The notes under the pieces: generated by a model
Seen by the model: the letters and a program-made list of their open reading frames with translations, nothing else
Databases searched by the model: none
What the model was told of the DNA's origin: nothing
Shown here: positions 44,535 through 56,999 of the stretch, in pieces
How the letters are laid out: every line of letters begins with the position of its first letter
How positions within the stretch are numbered: position 1 is the first letter of the stretch
Source of the DNA: Isoetes taiwanensis
Lineage: Eukaryota > Streptophyta > Lycopodiopsida > Isoetales > Isoetaceae
NCBI GenBank assembly: GCA_021234155.1
Contig: JAJEKV010000318.1
Coordinates: 188,001-252,000, forward strand
Reading direction: 5' to 3'
Length of the DNA: 64,000 nt
Made by a program: the position numbers and the translations under genes

Positions 44535-45650
44535 CCAAGATTAAGGAGCTCAAGGAAGACGAGAGGTGCAACTCCAAATACTTCTTTATTAAGACCAAGA
44601 AAAGGATCAAAAGGAATTAGATTTATGAAGTCAAGGTTGGGGATAATCTCATTTCAAGGGATCATAATTTAAAAAAGGCTGCAGTCGATCACTTTACTAA
44701 CATCATGGGAACTAATATGGATTGTTCTGAGGACATGATGGACAACTTCATAAATATGAGGAAAAAGGTTAATGACACTCAGAATGATATGATAACCAAT
44801 CCCTTTGTAAATGAAGAGCTTAGGGAAGTGGTCAAAGGTATGGATAATGGAAAAACCCCTGGACCGGATGGTCTGCCAGCTGAATTCTTTAAGAAAACCT
44901 GGCCCATTTTAGGGGATTGTATCACCAAACTAGCCAACGAGTAAAGATTTGGTAAATATCTGGATGCTAGGATCAATACCAGCCTAATTACTCTTATTCC
45001 AAAAATTGACTCTCCTATCTCCTTTTCTGACTATAGACCTATTTCTTTGACTAATGTTATCTACAAGATTATTGCAGGTGCTATTGCTGCTAGACTTAAG
45101 AAGATTTTGGATTCTATAATTAGCAACTCTCAATCAGCTTACCTTAAAGATAGATATATTCTTGATAATGTTGTCATTACTATTTTGGGTCTGCAATGGG
45201 CTAAAGATTCCAGACAGGAGGTGGCTCTTCTGAATTGGGACATTACCAAGGCTTTTGACACAGTGAGCTGGAATTTTCTCTTCAAAAGCTGCAAAGCCTT
45301 GGGATTTAATGAAGAAAGTATTGGTATCTTCAGAGCTATTCTCAGGAATTCGAGATCTGTTGTTCTAATAAATGGTGAATGCAACCCTTTTTTCTCTATT
45401 TAGAGAGGTGTAAAACAAGGTTGTCCTTTTGCACCCTTTCTCTTCTTGATTGTTATGGAGGTTCTTCACAACAAACTAGAAGATCGATCATCAACACTCA
45501 GCAGATCCTCTATGATTTTGGGAATGCCTCAGGCTGCAAGATCAACCCTCTCAAATCAGCAATTCAAGCGAGAGATGAAGACAAAGGTGCACAGGTGGCT
45601 AGCCTTTTAGGCTGTAAGTATAACACCCCCTCCAATGTTGTTTAAGTACC
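44535..45650 (+). pseudogene. L1-like LINE reverse-transcriptase relic lacking its active site
   Basis: Frames run in order through the pre-RT linker and RT. FVNEELREVVKGMDNGKTPG and PDGLPAEFFKKTW come first, then INTSLITLIPKIDSPISFSDYRPISLTNVIYK, QSAYLKDRYILDN, VALLNWDITKAFDTVSW (with the first catalytic Asp region) and RGVKQGCPFAPFLF. Immediately after VMEVLHNKLED the sequence jumps to INTQQILYDFGNASGCKINP, which in plant L1 proteins lies downstream of the YADD motif. The YADD-bearing segment is therefore deleted at about 45485. Stops at 44942 and 45401 also break the frame. The family is the plant L1 clade, distinct from the CR1-like family elsewhere here. Confidence 0.9.
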
Positions 45651-45654
45651 CGTA

Positions 45655-45722
45655 CACTACGATTGTGTACGTATAGTACCTTGGGTAGTGTACAGTACGT
45701 CTTATACCTCTAAAGTGTAGGG
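45655..45722. repeat. GTAC-rich segment, copy 1
   Basis: Many GTAC tetramers (AAGTACCCGTACAC, GTGTACGTA, TAGTACCTTGG, GTGTACAGTACGTC). A similar patch occurs at 56.82-56.95 kb. Confidence 0.6.
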
Positions 45723-45732
45723 ACAATTTTTT

Positions 45733-45832
45733 TTTTTAGCACACCAGCCCTACCGGGCCTACAGCCTTTCTTGCAATTCTAGCCTATCCACGTGTAATTT
45801 CCATGTCATCAAAATCTTGGCTTTGCAAATCT
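45733..45832. repeat. Dispersed repeat pair, copy 2
   Basis: Partner of 43805-43905; see that entry. Confidence 0.65.
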
Positions 45833-45839
45833 AAGGCTA

Positions 45840-48020
45840 GGGAAATTAGAAAATCTTCCAAAAATGGGCACGGAGATGGAAAGGGTCATGGGAGTAACTC
45901 CTTTTCTTTTTTTCCTTTGAAGCTCTGCCGAAGAGCTTTCGGCGTGGCCCTAGCACATTGTGTTCTACCGTTCTTTTGTTGTTCTGAACTTGGCTATCCC
46001 AGCTTCATGGCATGGCCTTGGCAATTCTGTAAGATTTTAAGCTTTGCCTGGCTCTGCTGTACCATGGTGGCGAACCAAGTGGTTTAACGGAGTTAAAGGA
46101 TTTTTTATTTTTTGACTGCCCATTGCTTCGAAACCTGCCATGGCGAGCAGCTTCGTTAACCATTTTGCAATTTTATCAAATCTTCCACAGACGTAGGCAA
46201 AAGCAAATATCTAATTTTCGTACAGAAGTAGTGCCACTCTTGGCGATGGCGGGATTTGCGTTTGGCGATATTTGGCGATATTTGGTTCCGTGGAGCTAGT
46301 TTGGCAAGCACTCTATTGCAACTGGAGCAACTAGATTAAGGCAAGTGGAAGCACTGTACTGCAACTGGAGCAACTGGATTAAGGCAAGCGTTTTCCCATC
46401 CTTTACTCTGCAAAATCGAAGTTCAATATATGGCACCTTCTTGGTTTATGCTTAAGTTTTGGTACTTCTCCAAGTCCGACGGTTTAACTCTTATTTTTCA
46501 GAAGAATCGACCAAAGGCCAGACTAGTCTCAGCTATTTATCCTCATGACTTTTATCTAAATCCTCTGGCAGTGAAGCCATCTTCTGTCATAGATGATCGG
46601 GGTCAAGTTTTTTCATTCTGTTGCTCTGCACGAAACTCTATGATCCCTTGAACGTCATTCCTCCTTTCTCGCATCCCAATTTTGCCACAACCATATTTAC
46701 TGCCAGAAAGTCCCACCGACCCAAAGAACCAGTAGACATTGTTAAAGCGGAGCTTAGGATGCAAGATTCGTCTTCCTCAATTGCATCTAGACCAATATCT
46801 TCTTCAGCAAACAAACTTCAACCCTTGCAGTTCCATACTTCGGTAGCTGTAGTCTTGTGGTTCACTTATATGGACGTTGGTTTAGGCTCTGTTTTCATTT
46901 GATATGCCTTACAATTTATGCAATATCATCTTAGGGTAACTGCACACAACCAGCATGGTTATTCTGCACACAGCAAAGAGCTGCTAGCAATGACAGCGAC
47001 TAGGTTACCATCTGCTCCAAACCTCACAATCTTTATTTGACTAGCACCAACAACCGTGCGAGTAAAGTGGTCGGCGCCAGCATTTGAGAATGGTGCACCA
47101 ATTCTCAGGTTAGAGAGTATCTATTAGAGAGGTGCACCAATTCTCAGGTCATTTCCAAAGCTCGAACGTTTCTACACCTTGTAAAATAGGATGGTGGTCT
47201 TAGTCCAGACTGTCGCACTAGGAAAAGTATTATATCATTCCATAGGCAAGCCCTCTTACTGCTTCTTTGAATAGTTTCAATGACTGTCATTTTATGAATT
47301 AGATATCTAAGGGACTGGAGCGTTTATGCAGAGATACAACACATATTGCTGACCTAATCTACCATGCTATGGCAGGAAAGTCTTTTGGCTATTGTTGTGT
47401 ATATGATCTGTTACCAAAATGCATATGGCATCTGGTAGCATGGCAAACCATTCTTGCCGTGCAATATTTTGACATCGCAAATGCATACATATGATATTTT
47501 CCTACGATAAGAAGAATTGCCTTTACGACCAAAGCTTTTAAAGGTAAGGATTTGAGCTCCAATCCTGCTTAGACTTTGTCTCAACATGACTGATCATTTG
47601 ACTTTTATTCTACATGATGGTTGCTGGTTACTATGCAAATGATGTTGCAAATGAGGACAATCTTCTGATACATGCAGCTTTTCTTTGCCCTTTTTATCAC
47701 CAATCTTGCACCAGAAGAGTTCTAACAGACCTAGCATATATATTGGATGCTAAACAAGTATTCATAAAATGCAGTCTGCATGAAATGGAGTTTTGATAAA
47801 ATGGAGTTTGATGGAACTCGATAATTGCCGCTCATGCCCCAGCAATTGCTCATCAACTTTTGCAACAAATATGTAAAGGTATACTGCACTTTCTTGCAAT
47901 TTTTTATCAGGCAGAAGCACAATAGTTACTCGAGATGCTCTGCACTTGGGGTAAGAAACTATATATAATAAGTTTATATTTTGTGAGACATTAGTTTGAC
48001 AAGAAAAAGTGTCTGGCAGT
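45840..48020. other. Unannotated intergenic DNA
   Basis: Small tandem duplications are visible: GCAACTGGAGCAACTRGATTAAGGCAAG twice near 46.32-46.39 kb, and GTGCACCAATTCTCAGGT twice near 47.09-47.15 kb. No gene was recognised. Confidence 0.4.
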
Positions 48021-48024
48021 CATG

Positions 48025-48105
48025 TTCCCTGTCATCAGCACTTTGGTTCTTTCTTGAAAGATTAATTTAATCAAATGTTTGCACCTTAGTATTAAGAAAC
48101 ATTGG
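48025..48105. repeat. Flanking repeat, left copy (partner 53015-53100)
   Basis: CAGCACTTTGGTTCTTT, TTGCACC and AAGAAACATTGGAAATG are shared with 53.0-53.1 kb in direct orientation. The two copies bracket the GC-rich LINE. At about 85 bp with many differences they are too long and diverged for an ordinary target-site duplication. Confidence 0.7.
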
Positions 48106-48109
48106 AAAT

Positions 48110-51100
48110 GTGTCGGCTTTGAACCACTTAGCTAGGGTTGAGGCCAACAGTGCACGCCTTGCAGGCCTCCCGACAGAGGTGGAGAACATAACATCTCGGA
48201 TGTTGCGCAGGCAGTTGGTGCCAGAAAAACGACGAATCACAGAATTGGAGGATCGCGTACGACAGGCAGATGAAAGCATCCGCTTGCTACAATTTGAAAG
48301 ACTGACAATACCGCGTGAGCTTGCGATATGAGGGGCATGTAGATACCTTGTTGGCACTATGGAAGGCCGGACGCAGGGCGGGAACCGGATAGAGCGAGGA
48401 GACAATTTCGTAACCTGCCCTGCGGATCCGGGCGAGATTGAGGAGGCTAAGGCCATCAAGACGAGCACGGGTGCCCCTCCAATGAGCCGAGGTTGAGGAG
48501 GCCGCCATCGTGGAGCAAAAGTCCGGGCTGCTTTGGAAGCTACCAGCGTATTTGGCTCGCCGGAGTAAGGGATTTAGCACGAGGACGGGGCTAGAGGAGC
48601 TGTGGTTGTTGCCCGGCAAGAACCAAGGGCCTCCATCGTAAGTAATATGAGTAACTCGCCATTGCACGGATGGCAATGACAATAGCGTCCTACAAGAGCT
48701 GAGAGCTCGGACTCGGGAGAAATTTAAACCTACAAGCAAAAGAACACACCAACCCCGAACCCACCAACCTACCGAGCGTCAGCACCGGAACACCCGCGGA
48801 CACATATCCAACACCGCCGCCACCACCGGCGCCGACCCACGGCCTTATGCCTCACCCACCTCAACCACACTGCGGCCTCCGAACTCCGTGAACAGAGGCG
48901 CCGAGCCGCAATGTGGTAGTCGCGAGGGCGACGGAGTCGGGGAGAACATCTCACTTCAGGCTCGGACCACGAGCTCTTGGACGGATGATGTTCCCGGCGA
49001 CTGTAAAGGCGAAGTCGCCATGGAATCAAACATACTGTCGCCCGGTGTAGTCATCTTCCACAGTTGAGAGCGTGCCAAAGCGTGGTGGCCATATCTGCGT
49101 CGGGGCGGAAGTTGAAGGGGCGGCTCTGACGTTGGCCGGGACTTGACCAAAGCCAAAGAAGAGACCCGGGCGTGGTGGCTAAAGTCGAGGGACCTCACTG
49201 GGACATGGGGCGGCCGGGGCTGGTCAGGGAAGGATGCGAATCCGGGCAACCAAAGCGGGGATCACGGGCACTCCGCCCCTCGAGTCCCCTCACGAGGGGC
49301 CCAGCCTGAACATCCACATCTTCCGCTCCCCACGGACCACCACTACTGCCGGACTGAAGTGGCGATGCTTGCCACTAAATAGGGATCATGCCTGGTGGTA
49401 TCCACGAATTGCGGAAGTGGCTTCCCATGGCGAAGAGCTGGATCTCAGATGCCGCCATGGACATGGACCTTATCTTCCTCAGGAAACATGGAACATCTGG
49501 TCCTGAGGGCTACGATTTGCCGGGGATATCGGCTACTCGTCTTCAATGAGTGCAGGAAACAAGGACCGCGGAGGAATTACGTGTTACTACGAGGACGGCC
49601 TTAGCCTAATCGGTCTCCACAATGCAAAGCGGGACATGCACAAGGATACATGTGGAGTGTGCAGTGCGGGAGCAGTGATGGACCCTCTCTTTGTGGCGGC
49701 TTGCGCTTCCCATATCTTTTGAGCAACTTTTACCACACACACTTGGATGTGGGCCGGCGGGGAGCCTATGTGATCTATATGATGACCTCTGGCCGATCTG
49801 AACAATTGGGCAAAGGTCATGTTGCTTGGAGATTTCAATCGCGCCGCGAGGCCGGCGAGATCCCAAAATTCGCACCTCTAGGCGAGGATGTGTTGCAAAT
49901 GGACCCTTGAGAGATGGTTTGGCCAAGGGCGTCGGATAGCCGGCCAGGTGACGGTATGGCCAGCAGCATTCTTTGAACCATTATCTTTGACTGGTCATTT
50001 GCAATAGGCTATACGATGGCCGTCCTCCTCACCGCTTCACTTGTAAGCGGGGAGAACCCGGGCGGCACCCGGTGTGGTGGATTCGTGCCGCCAGACGAGC
50101 AATGCCTACACTTGATCGCTCGCTTCCGTGTCGGGACCGTGGGCCGGAGGGAGGAAGTAGACTTCCACCACCCCTGTTCTTGCGGATAGATTGGCAGGAA
50201 TAGAGCACCCATTGCCCCAACACCCCATGTATACCCGCGGTTTGCGTACGGACTATGATCATCGGCGGTCTATCTTGAGGATGCTTGAGCATGGTATAGG
50301 GGATCTTTCTGACTCCCACACTTCAGCGGCGGATGGCCAATTTGAACCGGCTCTACGAGGGTAGGGGCCGGATGCTTTGGGAGAGGCGGCTCTCGGCGAT
50401 CCGAGGGGCTGCAACCACCTTCCCAGCAATCAGCGGTTCGATGGCCGAATGTCGAGGAGGCTGAAGCGATGGCTCCACCAAGTCTTTGGACCCACCATTT
50501 CGCCCATGAGCCCGTCCGATCAATACCGCTCCTTCCTCAAGACCAAGAAAGCCGGGTACCTTCGGCGAGCACCACCCAACCAGATGTTTGGTCTACTAGA
50601 CCGCCACCTAGGGCCTACGGAGAAAGGTCTTGAGTAAACTGCCTGACCCATAGGAAATATTACCGGAACAATGGGTGAGATACTTGCGGCGGTTGTATGA
50701 CCCAATGGGAAGCCGGGCAGCGATACCTCCGCAGAGACGGGCCTAGCACTTGTCATTCTTTGAAGGGATGTCATAATGGGCCTCCTAGCGCCTTCGCTAA
50801 GGGAAGGCGATGGGATTTGGATGTATGTATCGCGAAGAGCTTCTCAAGTGGGCGGGCCCCAATGGTGTCGGGTTCTCTGACACTCTTCAACGGGGCATTG
50901 CAAGAAGGCTTCCCCCCCTTTGGACTACCGGTAGAGTTATTGCCCATATACAAAGCGGGGACCCCACAACCCGACCAACTATCGTACCATTATAGTGGTT
51001 CTGTCGTCTTTGCCAAGTTGCTAGGGATTCTTGGCGGTGACCCTTTTAGGCGGAGAGGATGGAAGTCGCGGGCTCTCCGAGGAGGGCTTCCGCCCGGCAT

Positions 51101-52910
51101 TCTACTATTGACCATATCTTCACTCTGCCGAACACTCATAGAGGATGCGGGAATCAGCGCCCGAGAACACATGCTTTGTTGCTTTGTGGATTTTACAAAG
51201 GCTTTGACCACGGTGCCTCGGGATAAGTTGTGGGAATGATTGAGGAGCCGGTGGGGACCCGGTAAAGACTTGGGGAATGCTATATCTGGAACTATCTGAG
51301 GAGGGCTTGCTCGATTCGAGTCTCCTGCTTGTCGGGGGGCAGATTTGTTGAAGTAGCATTAGGGTTTTGAGGGCTGCCCTCTATCCCGGCGGCTCTTAGA
51401 AGCTTGTACATTGACCCGGCTAGAAGAATGGCTATTTGAGAGCATTGGGGAGGCACTTTCAGTTGATGCACCACATAATCCAGGCAACTCATATATCTGA
51501 TGATGTTGACTGCTTTCGCATATACCCGGAGGACATGCACCCACGGATGCTTTGGACACTTTACGCCAATTCATTTGCATGAGAGTTAACTTGGCCAAGG
51601 CAGGGTCTTTGTTGGTCCCCATCATCCGACACCGCGCCTTCCCTCATTCCTTACCGAGGGGGTAGTGGAGGTGGCTCGATCTTATAAGTATTTGGGCATT
51701 GAGTTTCTACTACCACCTTTGGGATGCATCCATCGGTTACGGGTCACTGCGGTTTGGAAAGCCACGTATGCAATGCAAAACAACGATCCACAAGGCTGTA
51801 GTGTATGCATGGGGTCACGAGGCACACTTGTTCGGGGGCCTTGGTTGAACCGTCCTCTTCTATGGGGGAAGTGTGGGGGGCTAGTGATATCCCTCACCAC
51901 TTGGAGCGATCTAGAGCAAGTCTGGAAGGCCTTCTTGGCCGGGTGCTCGGAGGGAAATCCACGGGTCCCATGTCGGATCTTGCTCGGGGAGGCAGGGCTT
52001 CCTTCCATTCTGAGGGTCTTATTTGGGCGAGCGTCATTATTTACTTCTAGAAGGTGGTGGCTATGGATGAAGCCCTTTTGCCCAACCTTGCTTTAGGCGA
52101 TGGCGATGGGCATGGCGACTCAAAGCTCTTGGAAAGACAAAGCAAGCCCAGTGGTTCTTTGATGGAATGTGCGGAGACACCTTAGGATGTGGACCGGTGC
52201 ATACAGAAGGAACCTTGTTGCCTTGAAGTAGTGCTTGGATGCTTGCTTCATGGCCAAGCTTTGGGATGCAGAGGCCATCACATGTCAAGGTGGCAAATTA
52301 TCGACAACAAGGTTAATCCCATGCTCACGAGGGGCCCACACCACTACTGCGCACCCATCTACCCATGAAAAAGCGCAGGGTGATTGCTTCCATTCGCCGC
52401 AGTGCACACCACCTCGCATTGAGGCGAGGGAGATGGATTCGGAGCCGCGTGAGGGCCGAGTCTGTCGATGTCGCCATCAGTGGCGCCATTGAGGATGAAA
52501 GTCCGCCCTCCGGGCTGTCGTGCATGAGCATATCGGGCTCGGTATGCTCGATTAGTTGTGCCCCATCAGACCCTGCGCATGAGCTCATCGAGCACGGCCT
52601 CATGGAGGCTTGTTGGGATCATTACCTCGGGAGGTAATGGATCTGTGGACTCGGTTATGCCCCCCGTCAGGCATTAACCCTCGTTTGTACTTGTGATTAT
52701 GTATATAAGCATGCAAAGTATGTCAACATCCTTATTGCTACTAAGGTTTTCCCAGAAAACCCGCGCCGAGGGTTTTTAATCACGGTAATGTAATTTCTTA
52801 CTCTCTCTTTGTACTTGGGTCCCATAGGCCAGTTGGTCTCCGTGGACGATAAAATCATATTCTATTCTATTCTATTCTATTCTATTCTATTCTATTCTAT
52901 TCTATTCTAT
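48110..52910 (+). pseudogene. Near full-length CR1/Jockey-like LINE, decayed, GC-rich
   Basis: Plus-strand blocks in order are as follows. A coiled-coil ORF1-like start has RRITELEDRVRQADESIRL (48.1-48.3 kb), then a Pro/Arg-rich region. An endonuclease includes LGKVMLLGDFNRA (GDFN motif, about 49.82 kb, in a shifted frame). The pre-RT block has EELLKWAGPNGVG. RT has IYKAGTPQPDQLSYHY, CCFVDFTKALTTVPRDKLW and, after more decay, VEVARSYKYLGIEF. The C-terminal region has RILLGEAGLPSIL, and a degenerate Cys/His motif (RVCRCRHQWRH) lies near 52.45 kb. The 3' end has CTCCGTGGACGATAAAA and a (TTCTA)n tail. Many frameshifts and stops are present. It is visibly richer in G and C than the DNA on either side. 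Confidence 0.85.
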
Positions 52911-52911
52911 T
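52858..52911. repeat. (TTCTA)n tail of the LINE
   Basis: About ten uninterrupted TTCTA pentamers directly after the conserved LINE 3' end. Shorter versions terminate the copies at 2.47 kb and 39.96 kb, so the microsatellite is part of the element's 3' end. CR1 elements are known for microsatellite-like 3' tails, which supports the family call. Confidence 0.92.
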
Positions 52912-52924
52912 GTGATATATGTGT

Positions 52925-53245
52925 TAGAAACAAGAACTTTTAAGCATGAACACAAACTCCATATATGGATTTATTCTGAATAGATATCTTGTGTTTAGTA
53001 CCATTGGGATCTTGTCAGCAGCACTTTGGTTCTTTTTAGAAGATCAATTAAATCTTGAATGGTTGCACCCTAGCACTATAAGAAACATTGGAAATGCCCA
53101 TACTATTTTACTTTATGAGGAAAGCAATTAAATAATATTTGTTTCGCAACAATATAACTGTCTCGATTGCTTCCATTCGAACCACCTAACTCTATTGGGG
53201 TATATCTGTTAGAAACAAGAACTTTTAAGCATGAACACAAACCTT
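52925..53245. repeat. Segment bounded by a direct 37-bp repeat
   Basis: GTTAGAAACAAGAACTTTTAAGCATGAACACAAAC occurs at about 52925-52960 and again at about 53208-53243. Between them lies the right flanking repeat of the LINE and a 61-aa frame of no known family. Confidence 0.85.
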
Positions 53246-53249
53246 ACAA

Positions 53250-55140
53250 ACTAAAACAACTATACAATAATCCTAGATGTGAAAAAAAGATGTACTCTTT
53301 AGTGATGTACACTTAAATGTTGCCCTACGTAACCCCCCGTGTGAATATGCACCCAAACCAAAGGGGGTTTAAGGGGGATTTTAATTTAAATGTGTTAAAT
53401 GCAATGGTTTGCGTTAAAAATGTTAATGGTAGTTGTGTGTTGATTGTTATATTAAAAAAAATTTTGGGCCCTTCGGGCCCTAACTAAAGCAAACATAGGT
53501 TTACCTTATGGGCCAGTTAGCCTGTTTATGTAAGTGTGTAAGTGCCATGAAATATACACTATAGAGGTTGTTTATGTAAGGACATAAGTGCCAAGGTGTA
53601 AGCCTTTTCATGTATAACCATATCTAGCATAATAACAAAAGTAGAGGGCGCCTTAATTAATGTAAAGGTTCCATGACCTTCAAAAGCGCTTTTACATGTG
53701 ATAGTATGCTTTGGTCTTCATGTAGCCAAATTGAATAATAGAATCCTTGATGGAAACCATCACATAAACTTGCAGAAGTTGCATAGTATGCATTGTCTTC
53801 TTACAAAGCACTACAACGAAGAATTTCATCTCGTATGAGAATGAGAATTCTTATTGATATTAGAATGCATTTTCAGCAAGAATTCAAAATCAACAACTTT
53901 TGCTTACCATTTATGAAAACTCCATCTATAGAAACTAGCAATCTAGCTTACTATATGTTGAGTAGAACATCTCCTCGAGTGCTAAATAAGAAATAAGATA
54001 TGGCATGCATGGCACGACATTAAAACACGCAAGTCAGCTATGGCAACATTATAGACACTCCTTTTTTTCCATAATAACAATCATCAACATTAGTTCTACA
54101 ATGCCATACAACTCCGGTTCAAGGAGGAGAGAAAAGTTCTTAGATACTTCATCGACACCACTTCCTCTCGACTATGTGATAGAATCGTCTAGGATCGTCT
54201 AGGTGCATATAATCGCCGAGGGTCTTTTATCTGACTTTGTTTTCCGAAAAGCATGTATCTCTTGTGCATCTTGTGCATAGAAGGCATGGAAGATTGTGAA
54301 ACATTATAAATGAGTAACCAAAAGGAAATCGTTATAGAACATCCAATATATCCTCCAATGGCGGGTCCGTGGAAGAAAATCATCCTTTCAAAAAGAAATT
54401 ATACATTTAGTGAATAGTCGGTGAAATGTAGGAATGTAACATGACAAGCGACATTACACCAAAATTCTTGAATGGATCACGTTACTGCTAAAAAATTACT
54501 TAATGGATCACGCCCGCATATTCTATTGCCAAATTAAGAGACATACATCGAAAGGGAGCAATAGCATAGCGGCCAGACCGCTTTCTAAAAATAGCTCCTA
54601 CTAGAAGGGTAAAAGCATGTTAGGGTGTCCCTTAAAAAGTATTATTTAGTGACCAAAAAAGTACCTAAAAGGTACCCGAGAATTTGGGTCTTTGGGTGCA
54701 TGTAATGTCTCAATAAAAGTTACATTTTAGAACTTTTTATATATATTTTGGTCTCAGTAGCATTATCTTTATCTTAACTTTGAATATTAATGCATCCTTG
54801 ACTTTTATTTTGGACCTTTGTACTAGTTTTAATGAGAATAAAAATGAGAAAGTACCCGGTTAAAAGTACCTAGTGTATGTACTTTTGCGGGGTTTCAAAA
54901 GTGGTACACCTAACATGCTTTTACCCTTAAAAGGGAATTTTACAGCCAATATTGCCATCATTGAAGCAACACGAGCCAAGAGAATGGCACACGCAAATAT
55001 GAGTGTTTCAACACGGAGCTTTGAGTTTACGCCTCTTTGTTTAGCAACCACCAGCGACTCTCAAGTGAGGCCATGGTGCACATAACCCTCATTAATCTTT
55101 GTTTCCCTAACTTGTTGTCCCAAAAGACAAAATAATCTAT
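53250..55140. other. Unannotated intergenic DNA
   Basis: AT-rich. A short palindrome (TTTGGGCCCTTCGGGCCC-type) lies near 53.46 kb. No coding region was recognised. Confidence 0.4.
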
Positions 55141-55154
55141 TTCTCTGCTTGTGA

Positions 55155-56000
55155 TTAAGGCCTCTCATAGCCAACACAATTTACATCATGATCAAGATAA
55201 ATGAGATAGGGAGGCACAATTTCTTTCTTGGCGGTGTGGTTCACCTTTTTATGCACGTTCTCAAGTTTTATTTGGTATCCACGGGAGGGGCCCATTACGG
55301 ATGACTTAGATCCCTGTTCATACAAAGCTAAAGTAAACTTTTTGCGCACATCACGAGGAGGCGGGTTGAATTCATCCGCCACCAATTCCATGAATTGCTA
55401 TCCACGATCCGGTGCAAACTAAACAATACATCGCCCCGGCAATTAGGGACTCCCACGACCAAGGACATAAAAGGTTTAAAAGGCGGAGCTCAAAAGCGAG
55501 ACCTCAAAGTGGACCTCCAATACGTTCACGATGTTCCATTTCAAAAAAATCACGGGAGGCCACATTACGCATCAATGAAGGGCTCCAAAAGCATTTGGCG
55601 TCCATCCCGAAGTGGGTTCAATTTTTTCAAACCATAATCAAACCTTACACCAAAGCAGGGCCTGCGAAAGCGGAGAGAACGAAAGAGATGGGTTGAAGGA
55701 AAGGGGCAAGGAAGCCCAGGTGCGGGTGGGCGGGCGATCATGCCAAAATTTTCGCAAAGGGGCGATCCGGTGTCGGATCAAGGAAACAAAAGGCGAGGAG
55801 CAAAGCTGGGGGGTCGGAGCAAGGAAGCCATAACCAGGGGCCAAGGGAAGGAGCAAGGATACGGGCAAGGAAGGGCGGATTCTTCCCTCATGCTCTCTGG
55901 CCGGAGCAGAAAAAGAGTACTAACGGCTGGACTGTTGCATCATTCAAACAAGTTCACATTTGCCTTCCTGCCCATACCCTTATTTGCTCAAATTTTTGCT
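55155..56000. other. GC-richer segment with overlapping short frames
   Basis: Open frames of 60-95 aa occur on both strands (for example 55155-55391 minus, ADEFNPPPRDVRKKFTLALY; 55395-55637 plus). None has a domain I recognise and no pair forms a clear exon chain. It may be a decayed transposon gene. Confidence 0.3.
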
Positions 56001-56374
56001 TGAAGCCATATCCAGATAAAATTCCTGCATGCCATCTAGACCACTAATAATACCAAAAAAAAAAAAAAAAAACATGGGTGCCCACCATTGAAAGAAAACA
56101 TGAAAAAACACTATTTTTGTATGCGCGCTCTAGATGTACGCATTAGTACATCAATTGAAATACACCACAAAATCATAGCAAAACCTTAGTGAAAAGCGTA
56201 CAAAAATACAAAAGTAACCCCCTGTTATTATGCTACATATTGTACAAGTAAGATGAAGTTTATAACTATACTAAACAAGTAATCTTCAACACGTTTGGCA
56301 AAAGATGAATTTTATCGCCATACCAAACAAACAGATTATTTTATCACCATACCGGACAACAAAACATTCCCTAA

Positions 56375-56480
56375 CAAGTTTGGCTTTGTCTGTACCACAA
56401 AACATAGCTCCCTAACAAGTCTGGCTTTGTCTGTACCATAAAACATAGCTTCCTAACAAGTTTGACTTTGCCTATTCCAC
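56375..56480. repeat. Two and a half tandem 41-bp units
   Basis: CTAACAAGTTTGGCTTTGTC-type units, each followed by TGTACCAYAAAACATAGCT. Confidence 0.9.
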
Positions 56481-56819
56481 AACCTTCTGGTAGTTTTTTT
56501 TTTTTTTTAATGAGTTTAAATCATATCCTCAAGACAATTTTGTGCCTCCCTAATGTCTAATGTCAATAGACTAAAAAAACTCTAATTGTATGTTTCTAGC
56601 TCTTGTAATGTTCGACAAAGAGCAGGTAAAATTTTTGTGCTTATATTTCTTTGCTTTAGTACTAATTTCAATCCATTTACATGAACTTCTTATTGTGGGT
56701 TCTTATTTGACCAGCCAGATCTCTTAACCAACTCCTTATAGTTCAGATCTTATAGAAAATCCTCAAAAAAGTCTAACCTCAAGTGCAAATTTGCAAAATT
56801 TACATAAAGAACTTTATAT

Positions 56820-56990
56820 TTTCCCCGTACGTAACGTACTGTACGTACTATACATAAAACAGAACAGCACATGGCAAACGTACATAACGTACTAAAAAAC
56901 TCTAAAGTACATAAAAGGTACAGTACCTTGGAAGACGTACTGTACAAAGCACGTGACAACACACTAAATCTATTCTATTCTATTCTATTC
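56820..56990. repeat. GTAC-rich segment, copy 2, ending in (TTCTA)n
   Basis: Dense GTAC motifs (CGTACGTAACGTACTGTACGTAC, CAGTACCTTGG, GACGTACTGTAC) resemble 45655-45722. About 20 bases later lie four TTCTA/TATTC pentamers (56969-56990), matching the CR1-like LINE tail but without that family's 3' sequence. Confidence 0.65.
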
Positions 56991-56999
56991 TTTGCTATT

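Noticed and set aside
48110-49640. Independent GC-rich plant genes on either strand at 48.3-49.6 kb
   Set aside because: Frames on both strands overlap and none is conserved. The region lies between the ORF1-like start and the endonuclease of the LINE.
55155-56000. A gene built from the overlapping frames on both strands
   Set aside because: No consistent exon chain or recognised domain. It is kept only as an unassigned segment.
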